Assembly (NCBI GenBank): GCA_002773575.1
Contig: PFAT01000022.1
Span: 1-11,287 of the forward strand
Source: Candidatus Falkowbacteria bacterium CG10_big_fil_rev_8_21_14_0_10_44_15
GTDB lineage: Bacteria > Patescibacteriota > Patescibacteriia > Patescibacteriales > XYC2-FULL-47-12
Direction: 5' to 3'
DNA: 11,287 nucleotides
Shown: piece by piece, positions 7,142 to 11,287 of the stretch
Numbering within the stretch: position 1 is the stretch's first letter
How the letters are laid out: every line of letters starts with the position of its first letter
Program-made: the position numbers and the translations under genes
The notes under the pieces: generated by a model
The model's database searches: none
What the model saw: only the letters and a program-made list of their open reading frames with translations
Told to the model about the DNA's origin: nothing

Positions 7142-7170
7142 ATGGTAATTGAAAATTGATTTAAAGTCAA
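7142..7170 (-). promoter_or_regulatory. Promoter of the infB operon
   Basis: On the minus strand TTGACT (7170-7165) and TACCAT (7147-7142) are separated by exactly 17 bases. The expected transcription start is near 7135, only about three bases from the infB ATG at 7132, and no Shine-Dalgarno precedes that ATG. This predicts a leaderless or nearly leaderless infB-rbfA-nrnA transcript. Confidence 0.6.
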
Positions 7171-7175
7171 GGAAA

Positions 7176-7204
7176 TTGATTAAAAAGTTTAATTAAGATA
7201 AGAT
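7176..7204 (+). promoter_or_regulatory. Promoter of trxB
   Basis: TTGATT at 7176-7181 and TAAGAT at 7199-7204 are separated by 17 bases. The expected start is near 7211, giving a leader of about 37 bases without a Shine-Dalgarno. It is divergent from the infB promoter; the two -35 boxes are only five bases apart, so shared control is possible. Confidence 0.55.
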
Positions 7205-7212
7205 GTAAATAG

Positions 7213-7244
7213 ATTAATTTATTAGTTTATTAACTTATTTATCG
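7213..7244 (+). repeat. Octamer-phased AT repeat in the trxB leader
   Basis: Units ATTAATTT (7213), ATTAGTTT (7221), ATTAACTT (7229) and ATTTATCG (7237) follow one another with an 8-base period. The array covers almost the whole predicted trxB leader. Low complexity makes chance possible. Confidence 0.45.
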
Positions 7245-7247
7245 CGC

Positions 7248-8177
7248 ATGGATAGCAATCGTACAAAAGATATTATAATTATTGGCTCTGGTCCGGCGGG
7301 CTACACCGCCGCCATTTACGCGGCGCGCGCGGATTTACGCCCATTGGTTTTAGCCGGCCCGGAGCCGGGCGGTCAATTAACGACTACTACGCTCGTAGAA
7401 AATTACCCCGGCTTTCCGGACGGCATCGACGGGCCGGTTTTGATTGAAAATATGCGCAAGCAAGCCGAACGCTTTGGCGCGGAAATAAAATTTGACACTG
7501 CCGCTAAAGTGGACTTTAGCGGCGAGATAAAAAAAGTTTATGTTGGCAATACGCAATATTTAGCCAAAGCGGTCATTATCGCCACCGGCGCTCGCTCGCG
7601 CACGCTGGGGCTTCCGCGAGAAAAAGAATTATGGGGCAGGGGCCTGCACACCTGCGCCACTTGCGACGGATTCTTTTACCGCGGCAAAACAGTCGCGGTT
7701 GCCGGCGGCGGCGACAGCGCCATGGAAGAAAGCGGCTTTTTGACTAAATTCGCTGACAAAATTTATATCATTCACCGCCGCGATGAATTTAAAGCGAGCG
7801 AAATTATGAAGAAGCGCATTTTAGCCAACAAAAAAATAGCAGTGATCTGGAGTAGCGAGGTAGAAGAATATTTAGGCCAAGAAAAGTTAAACGGCCTTAA
7901 AATAAAAAACGCCGTTACGGGCGAAACGTCAACGCTGGCGGTGGACGGCCTCTTTTTTGCCATCGGCCATGTCCCCAATACGGAAATTTTTAAAGACTAT
8001 CTGGAGCGGGAGCCAAAGTTTGGATATCTGGCGGTTAAGGATGCCGTTTATACTAATGTAGACGGGGTCTTCGCGGCCGGCGACTGCGCCGACTATACCT
8101 ATCGCCAGGCGGTTACGGCCGCGGGCTTAGGCGGGATGGCGGCGATAGCGGCGGAGAGATGGCTGGAAAAACAGTAA
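7248..8177 (+). CDS. trxB: Thioredoxin reductase (NADPH)
   Basis: This FAD-dependent enzyme passes electrons from NADPH to thioredoxin in the cytoplasm. The 309 residues match the low-molecular-weight bacterial type. The FAD-binding GSGPAG is at 13-18, GGQLTTT at 41-47, the redox-active CATC at 136-139, the NADPH-binding GGGDSA at 153-158 and the nucleotide motif HRRDEFKAS near 176-184, where Lys replaces the more usual Arg. The C-terminal FAD segment VFAAGDCAD is present, followed by RQAVTAAGLGGMAA. No thioredoxin gene is in the window. The start ATG at 7248 fits the family N-terminus and has no Shine-Dalgarno. The stop at 8177 is two bases before a nonamer repeat array. Confidence 0.95.
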   Translation: MDSNRTKDIIIIGSGPAGYTAAIYAARADLRPLVLAGPEPGGQLTTTTLVENYPGFPDGIDGPVLIENMRKQAERFGAEIKFDTAAKVDFSGEIKKVYVGNTQYLAKAVIIATGARSRTLGLPREKELWGRGLHTCATCDGFFYRGKTVAVAGGGDSAMEESGFLTKFADKIYIIHRRDEFKASEIMKKRILANKKIAVIWSSEVEEYLGQEKLNGLKIKNAVTGETSTLAVDGLFFAIGHVPNTEIFKDYLEREPKFGYLAVKDAVYTNVDGVFAAGDCADYTYRQAVTAAGLGGMAAIAAERWLEKQ

Positions 8178-8178
8178 A

Positions 8179-8216
8179 ATTATTCTAATTGACCTAATTA
8201 TTCTAAATTGACCTAA
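8179..8216. repeat. Left inverted nonamer array flanking the four-helix-bundle gene
   Basis: Near-identical units TTATTCTAA / TTGACCTAA alternate (two of each, one with an extra A) between the trxB stop and the next ATG. The segment 8179-8206 is the reverse complement of 8631-8658 at 25 of 28 positions. In a second register 8187-8206 matches 8649-8668 inverted at 19 of 20. Confidence 0.9.
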
Positions 8217-8219
8217 AAA

Positions 8220-8600
8220 ATGTCCAACCATGCCAACGTCCAAAAGAGAATCTATGATTTGGAAAAACGAACGGCAAAGTTTGGGGAAGATATTATTAAA
8301 TTTGCAAAAAAGATTCCGGTGAATTCAGTCACCCAAAGACTTATTCCGCAATTAGTTGGCTCCGGGACAAGCACGGGAGCGAATTATTGCGAAGCTGATG
8401 ACGCAGAGTCTAACAAAGATTTTAAACATAAAATAGGTATTTGCAAAAAAGAGTCCCGAGAGACAAAACATTGGCTGCGTATGGTTGCCGCGGCTGTGCC
8501 TGAATTTATAGATGAAGCCCGCCTGCATTGGCAGGAGGCACACGAGTTAAACCTTATCTTCAATTCTATCAACAATAAATTGAAAAATAAAGATAAATAG
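8220..8600 (+). CDS. S23-like four-helix-bundle protein (23S rRNA intervening-sequence protein family)
   Basis: This family (S23/IVP, TIGR02436 type) comprises small all-helical proteins encoded inside 23S rRNA intervening sequences and also found as free genes; Avd of diversity-generating retroelements is a relative. The exact function is not known. The 126 residues show the family core: YDLEKRTAKFGEDIIKFAKKIP (12-33), LIPQLVGSGTSTGANYCEAD (41-60), ESNKDFKHKIGICKKESRETKHWL (63-86) and a last helix EAHELNLIFNSINNKL (106-121). It is full length. No Shine-Dalgarno precedes the ATG, which abuts a nonamer array; an inverted copy follows the gene. Neither rRNA nor a reverse transcriptase lies nearby, so it is not part of an rRNA gene or retroelement here. 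Confidence 0.9.
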   Translation: MSNHANVQKRIYDLEKRTAKFGEDIIKFAKKIPVNSVTQRLIPQLVGSGTSTGANYCEADDAESNKDFKHKIGICKKESRETKHWLRMVAAAVPEFIDEARLHWQEAHELNLIFNSINNKLKNKDK

Positions 8601-8630
8601 ATAGTTAGCTATTGGCGATTGGGAAATTAT

Positions 8631-8668
8631 TTAGAATAATTAGAGTAATTAGAATAATTAGGTTAATT
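8631..8668. repeat. Right inverted nonamer array flanking the four-helix-bundle gene
   Basis: Four consecutive 9-base units TTAGAATAA, TTAGAGTAA, TTAGAATAA, TTAGGTTAA run from 8631 to 8666, two bases before the second flanking TT ends. They are inverted with respect to the array at 8179-8216. The array ends just before the ATG at 8670, and its last unit provides the only SD-like AGG (8660-8662, 7 bases before that start). Confidence 0.9.
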
Positions 8669-8669
8669 T

Positions 8670-9074
8670 ATGCGACTTACCATTTCTTCCAGCCAGCTCC
8701 GCGAATCTCCGCCTAATTTCCTCCGCCGCGCCGGCTATGCCTATATTCACGATCGCCACAGCGGCCAAAGCAGTTTTGTTCGCCGCCTGACGCGCGATTT
8801 TTATCCGCGCCTGCATTGTTATGTTTTTGAGCAAGGCGGGCAAATTACTTTTAATTTACATCTTGATCAGCGGCCAACCCGCTACGCGGGGCAAACGGCG
8901 CATGCCGGCGAATACGACAGCCCGCTGGTGCAGGAAGAACTGGATCGCCTGCAGGCGATGATGGACCGACAATCTGGCGCCAATCAATCTTTCGCCAATG
9001 TTGTTAAAGCGGAGCCGTCCGCCCTTGTTAAAGCTATGGCGGATAAAAAGAAAAAAAGCTGGTGGCCGTTCTAA
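8670..9074 (+). CDS. Conserved-looking hypothetical protein, probably CPR-specific
   Basis: I do not recognise a named domain. The 134-residue protein has no signal peptide or membrane span. Residues 17-50 (FLRRAGYAYIHDRHSGQSSFVRRL...YPRLHCY) are basic and aromatic; FNLHLDQ at 61-67 looks like a beta strand, followed by the His/Glu/Asp motif AHAGEYD at 77-83 and an acidic helix LVQEELDRLQAMMDR (86-100). After a linker the protein ends in KKKKSWWPF, a lysine plus aromatic tail. My impression, from memory only, is that proteins with the same core recur in Patescibacteria genomes. It sits between the S23-like gene and rnhB. The codon use looks like that of its neighbours and the gene appears intact. 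Confidence 0.75.
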   Translation: MRLTISSSQLRESPPNFLRRAGYAYIHDRHSGQSSFVRRLTRDFYPRLHCYVFEQGGQITFNLHLDQRPTRYAGQTAHAGEYDSPLVQEELDRLQAMMDRQSGANQSFANVVKAEPSALVKAMADKKKKSWWPF

Positions 9075-9080
9075 CAAAAT

Positions 9081-9106
9081 TTTTAATTTTTAATTTTTAA
9101 AAATTA
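9081..9106. repeat. AT heptamer array and palindrome before rnhB
   Basis: Three TTTTTAA-type units in 7-base phase lead into the perfect 16-base palindrome TAATTTTTAAAAATTA at 9091-9106. The same palindrome occurs exactly at 10483-10498. It lies ten bases before the rnhB ATG. Confidence 0.75.
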
Positions 9107-9116
9107 AGATTTGCGC

Positions 9117-9740
9117 ATGTTAGACTTGTCATACGAACTTAAACTTCGCGATCAAGGTTTTACATATATCGCCGGCGTTGACGAAGCCGGCCGCGGGCCG
9201 CTCGCTGGGCCGGTGGTGGCGGCAGCGGTAATTTTTGACTTTAAGGCCGTACCGGATGAATTAAGCAAGCTATCGGATTCAAAAAAACTAAGCGCGGAGA
9301 GGCGCGAATACTTTTCTAAAATAATCATGGAACGCGCGGCTGGCTGGAGCCTCGGCCTTTGCGATCACGCCACCATTGACCGAATCAACATCCTGCAGGC
9401 GACCTTTTTAGCCATGAAAAAAGCGCTAAGCGCGCTTAAAGTTAAGCCGCACATAATTTTAGTTGACGGCAATCTGCCGCTCCCCAACTATTCCTCTCCC
9501 CAGCAGGCGATCGTCAACGGCGACAACCTTATTTTCTCCATCGCCGCCGCCTCCGTCTTGGCCAAAGTAACGCGCGACCGGATTATGCGGGAAATGCACG
9601 CCCAATATCCGCGCTATTTTTTTAACCGGCACAAAGGCTACGGGACTAAACTGCATTTAGACGCGCTCAAGCTCTACGGGCCGTGCGAGATACATCGGCA
9701 GTCGTTTAAACCAGTTAAACAACTGCTAAATATCAAATAA
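9117..9740 (+). CDS. rnhB: Ribonuclease HII
   Basis: RNase HII cuts the RNA strand of RNA-DNA hybrids and removes single ribonucleotides from DNA. The 207 residues include the N-terminal catalytic pair Asp22-Glu23 in GVDEAGRGPLAGPVV, SDSKKL at 53-58, the third acid Asp117 in ILVDGN, the substrate-sensing SIAAASVLAKVTRD with catalytic Asp154, and HKGYGTKLH near 172-180. I chose the ATG at 9117; a TTG at 9111 would add only two residues. No Shine-Dalgarno is visible and an AT palindrome lies ten bases upstream. The last codons (NIK-stop) lie inside a 17-base sequence also found in the rpsT leader, so a repeat array appears to begin at the gene's end. Confidence 0.96.
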   Translation: MLDLSYELKLRDQGFTYIAGVDEAGRGPLAGPVVAAAVIFDFKAVPDELSKLSDSKKLSAERREYFSKIIMERAAGWSLGLCDHATIDRINILQATFLAMKKALSALKVKPHIILVDGNLPLPNYSSPQQAIVNGDNLIFSIAAASVLAKVTRDRIMREMHAQYPRYFFNRHKGYGTKLHLDALKLYGPCEIHRQSFKPVKQLLNIK

Positions 9741-9860
9741 CAAAAATTAAATAACAAACAAAATTTAAATTCCAAAATTCAATATCCAAACGCGCTGTTT
9801 AAAATTTTTAATTTATTATTTAGGATTTGTTTGTATTTTGTCATTTGTTTTTTGTTATTT
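9728..9860. repeat. Facing heptamer arrays downstream of rnhB
   Basis: Eight abutting 7-base units run from 9734 to 9789 (CAAATAA, CAAAAAT, TAAATAA, CAAACAA, AATTTAA, ATTCCAA, AATTCAA, TATCCAA). Seven of the eight end in AA. After a middle part, units GTATTTT, GTCATTT, GTTTTTT and GTTATTT start at 9833, 9840, 9847 and 9854, the complement of the AAATAAC type. The arrays face each other and could fold as a long AT hairpin. The 17 bases at 9728-9744 are identical to 1901-1917. No gene is seen in this gap. Confidence 0.85.
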
Positions 9861-9869
9861 TATTAATAT

Positions 9870-9898
9870 TTGAGATTTATAGGCAATTCTTGTATACT
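9870..9898 (+). promoter_or_regulatory. Promoter of the methyltransferase gene
   Basis: TTGAGA at 9870-9875 and TATACT at 9893-9898 are separated by 17 bases. The expected start is near 9905, 19 bases before the ATG at 9924; the short leader has no Shine-Dalgarno. Confidence 0.6.
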
Positions 9899-9923
9899 AT
9901 AAATGTAATTTAACTATTTACTT

Positions 9924-10478
9924 ATGACTAATGTTACCGGCGGCAACGTTTTAATTGACCCGCAAATCGTCATCACCAAAGCGCAAATCGGCGAGCGGAT
10001 GCTGGTAGGCGATCTTGGCTGCGGCCGCACGGGGCACTTTATCTTTCCGATAGCGGCGGCGGTGGGCGAATACGGGACGGTGTACGCGGTTGATATTTTA
10101 AAAGACGTTTTAACTAACATTGAACACCGCGCGCAACAGGAAAACATCAAACAAATCAAAACCGTCTGGTCAAATCTGGAAATGTTTAAAGCGACTAAAG
10201 TTGAAAGCTCTTCGCTGGACGTCGCCTTACTCATTAACATCTTATTTCAATCCGATAAGCGCAGCGAAATTATCCGCGAAGCGGTGCGCCTGTTAAAGCG
10301 CGGCGGCAAGTTATTAGTGATAGACTGGAAAAAAATCGCCGTTCCTTTCGGCCCTTCGATTGAGGAGCGCATTAATAAGGAAAACTTGATAGCCGTCTGC
10401 CAGCGGCTGGGGCTCGAACTTTTGGAAGAATTCAACGCCGGCGAGTATCATTTTGGGATGGTGTTTCTCAAACATTAA
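9924..10478 (+). CDS. Class I SAM-dependent methyltransferase, substrate unknown
   Basis: The protein has a Rossmann-fold methyltransferase core and uses S-adenosylmethionine. Motif I is GDLGCGRTGHF (29-39), the acidic end of beta 2 that should bind the SAM ribose is Asp57 in VYAVDI, motif IV is DVALLINILFQ (99-109), and the post-motif RLLKRGGKLLVIDW (122-135) is typical of the UbiE/Methyltransf_11/25 group. At 184 residues it is a minimal domain with no extra substrate-binding module. It ends AGEYHFGMVFLKH. The family name does not identify the substrate; UbiE-like similarity alone would not prove a quinone role. It has its own promoter and stands 183 bases downstream of rnhB. Confidence 0.85.
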   Translation: MTNVTGGNVLIDPQIVITKAQIGERMLVGDLGCGRTGHFIFPIAAAVGEYGTVYAVDILKDVLTNIEHRAQQENIKQIKTVWSNLEMFKATKVESSSLDVALLINILFQSDKRSEIIREAVRLLKRGGKLLVIDWKKIAVPFGPSIEERINKENLIAVCQRLGLELLEEFNAGEYHFGMVFLKH

Positions 10479-10482
10479 ATCC

Positions 10483-10512
10483 TAATTTTTAAAAATTAAA
10501 AAATTAAAAATT
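10483..10512. repeat. AT palindrome repeat before the membrane protein gene
   Basis: The perfect palindrome TAATTTTTAAAAATTA (10483-10498) is identical to 9091-9106. It overlaps a 17-base stretch (10496-10512) identical to 450-466. The repeat ends two bases before the next ATG at 10515. Confidence 0.75.
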
Positions 10513-10514
10513 TT

Positions 10515-10904
10515 ATGAGTAATTGGTTAACATTCAAGCTGTGGTTTGGTCTTTACCCCGGGCCGCTAACGCCATTTTGGCAAACGACGCTGTTAATAAT
10601 TACTGTTATTTTTTTGGCGGCTATCGTCGTTACTTGGCGAGGTTATAACCGCGACAAAAAAACGCTTTACGCGAAGCTTTGGCTGGCCGGTTATAACTTT
10701 ACTCTAACCGGCACGATTATCAGCGCGTTATTATTGTTTTTTACTTACGAAAGCGTGCCGTTTTTGTCGGCTCGTTTTTGGTTCGCGCTCTGGGTTATCG
10801 GACAAGGCGCTTGGGGCTATGTAATTTTTAAGCGGCTGAAGCGGCTGCCAAAAATAAAAGAAGACATTGCGGCGAAAAAAGAATTCAACAAATACATACC
10901 GTAG
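10515..10904 (+). CDS. Small three-helix membrane protein of unknown function
   Basis: I do not recognise a characterised family. The 129 residues show three hydrophobic spans at about 21-42, 55-77 and 85-106, separated by the basic loop WRGYNRDKKTLYAK (41-54) and the short segment YESVPFLSARFW. The positive loop and the charged C-terminal tail KRLKRLPKIKEDIAAKKEFNKYIP suggest that the first loop and the C-terminus face the cytoplasm. There is no cleavable signal peptide. The tail looks like a short amphipathic or coiled helix ending in YIP; from memory, small membrane proteins with this ending occur in CPR genomes. It follows the methyltransferase by 36 bases and probably shares its transcript. 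Its stop codon lies inside the stem of the terminator. Confidence 0.75.
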   Translation: MSNWLTFKLWFGLYPGPLTPFWQTTLLIITVIFLAAIVVTWRGYNRDKKTLYAKLWLAGYNFTLTGTIISALLLFFTYESVPFLSARFWFALWVIGQGAWGYVIFKRLKRLPKIKEDIAAKKEFNKYIP

Positions 10905-10923
10905 GAAACTGCGGTATTTTTTT
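10896..10923 (+). terminator. Intrinsic terminator with GAAA tetraloop
   Basis: The stem ATACCGTAG (10896-10904) pairs with CTGCGGTAT (10909-10917) with one T-G wobble, a GAAA loop, and a run of seven T at 10917-10923. The stop codon TAG of the membrane protein (10902-10904) is part of the left stem. It should end the methyltransferase-membrane protein transcript. Confidence 0.92.
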
Positions 10924-10928
10924 GCCAT

Positions 10929-10957
10929 TTGACATAATATCATATATGATATATAAT
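10929..10957 (+). promoter_or_regulatory. Consensus sigma70 promoter with palindromic operator candidate
   Basis: TTGACA (10929-10934) and TATAAT (10952-10957), both perfect consensus, are separated by exactly 17 bases. The spacer contains the perfect 16-base palindrome ATATCATATATGATAT at 10937-10952. Such a site between -35 and -10 is a typical repressor position, for example for an autoregulating antitoxin. The in-frame ATG used for the toxin (10946) lies within it. Confidence 0.7.
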
Positions 10958-11212
10958 GAGGAGGAATATAAAGTTAAGTATTATATCAATAGCCAAACCG
11001 GCGAAGAGCCGGCTCTTGAATTTATTTCAAAACTAGACAGTAAGAGTATGGCTAAGGTGGAAAAATACATACAATATTTAAAATTTCACCGGGGGTATTT
11101 AGATGAACCATACTCGCGGCATATAACCGGAAAGATTAGGGAATTAAGAGTTGATTTTTCTCATAATCACTATAGAATTTTTTATTTTACTTTCTTGGAT
11201 TCTAACTTCTAA
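10946..11212 (+). CDS. Gp49/HigB-like (RelE-superfamily) toxin, probably truncated
   Basis: Gp49-like/HigB-type toxins are small ribosome-associated mRNA nucleases usually paired with an HTH antitoxin. The core YKVKYYINSQTGEEPALEFISKL, a helix with MAKVEKYIQYL, the EPYSRHITGKIRELRVDF strand and NHYRIFYF match this family. From the ATG at 10946 it has 88 residues and stops right after IFYF, so the usual C-terminal strand and His-x-Phe-x-Lys-Lys part (about 25-35 residues) is missing; a tandem TTCTAAC duplication (11200-11213) creates the stop. The only strong Shine-Dalgarno of the window, AGGAGG at 10959-10964, lies downstream of this ATG, with an in-frame GTT rather than GTG eight bases beyond it. 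No antitoxin is seen. It may be a decaying gene; the start is uncertain. Confidence 0.65.
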   Translation: MIYNEEEYKVKYYINSQTGEEPALEFISKLDSKSMAKVEKYIQYLKFHRGYLDEPYSRHITGKIRELRVDFSHNHYRIFYFTFLDSNF

Positions 11213-11287
11213 CGCAACAGCGTTGGTTAATTAGTTGATTAAATACCTCATACGGTTTTCGGAAATTAAGAGCCTGTCGGGGGCGTC

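Noticed and set aside
8220..8600. Four-helix-bundle protein considered as Avd of a diversity-generating retroelement.
   Set aside because: No reverse transcriptase, template repeat or variable repeat is found in the window, and the sequence is closer to the S23/IVP core.
11213..11287. The last bases end in GGGGGCGTC, which resembles the 5' start of some tmRNA genes; a TTG-initiated frame also stays open to the edge.
   Set aside because: Nine bases are not enough to call ssrA, and a 17-codon open stretch at the window edge has no recognisable motif. An AACGC-AACA-GCGTT mini-hairpin at 11211-11224 has no T tract.

Overview
The window looks like chromosomal DNA of a Candidatus Patescibacteria (CPR) bacterium, probably a Parcubacteria-like lineage. 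This is inferred from compact housekeeping proteins (IF-2 of 666 aa), very few Shine-Dalgarno sequences, AT-rich intergenic DNA full of short repeats around moderately GC-rich genes, and small hypothetical proteins resembling ones I associate with this radiation. TGA works as a normal stop (infB, rbfA and lgt end in it), so this is not a UGA-glycine lineage. I had no database to confirm the taxonomy.

Layout. At the left, on the + strand, are the 3' end of murI (glutamate racemase) and holA (DNA polymerase III delta). They end at a hairpin terminator that also faces the convergent rpsT (ribosomal protein S20). From about 1618 to 7132 a minus-strand block reads, in transcription order, infB - rbfA - nrnA-like DHH phosphoesterase - clpP - lgt - rpsT: translation initiation, ribosome maturation, oligonucleotide turnover, proteolysis, lipoprotein maturation and a ribosomal protein. 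infB has a good promoter, infB and rbfA overlap by ATGA, and rpsT has its own extended -10 promoter. Divergent from infB, a + strand series runs trxB (thioredoxin reductase) - S23-like four-helix-bundle protein - conserved hypothetical - rnhB (RNase HII) - SAM methyltransferase - small membrane protein, which ends at a textbook terminator. A Gp49/HigB-like toxin remnant follows behind a consensus promoter. The last 75 bases hold nothing I can name. No gene-free stretch exceeds about 185 bases.

The most striking material lies between and inside the genes. First, many intergenic gaps, and two places inside lgt, carry degenerate tandem arrays with a strict 7-base period, often in inverted pairs; variants have period 8 or 9. 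Second, the S23-like gene sits between inverted nonamer arrays that fill the trxB to next-gene gap exactly. This resembles the layout of a 23S rRNA intervening sequence, but outside rRNA. Third, lgt carries a palindromic repeat and heptamer repeats translated in frame, with a REPIN-like composite just upstream. Fourth, the toxin remnant has a TTGACA-N17-TATAAT promoter with a 16-base palindrome in its spacer, yet lacks a well-placed start codon and its usual C-terminus.
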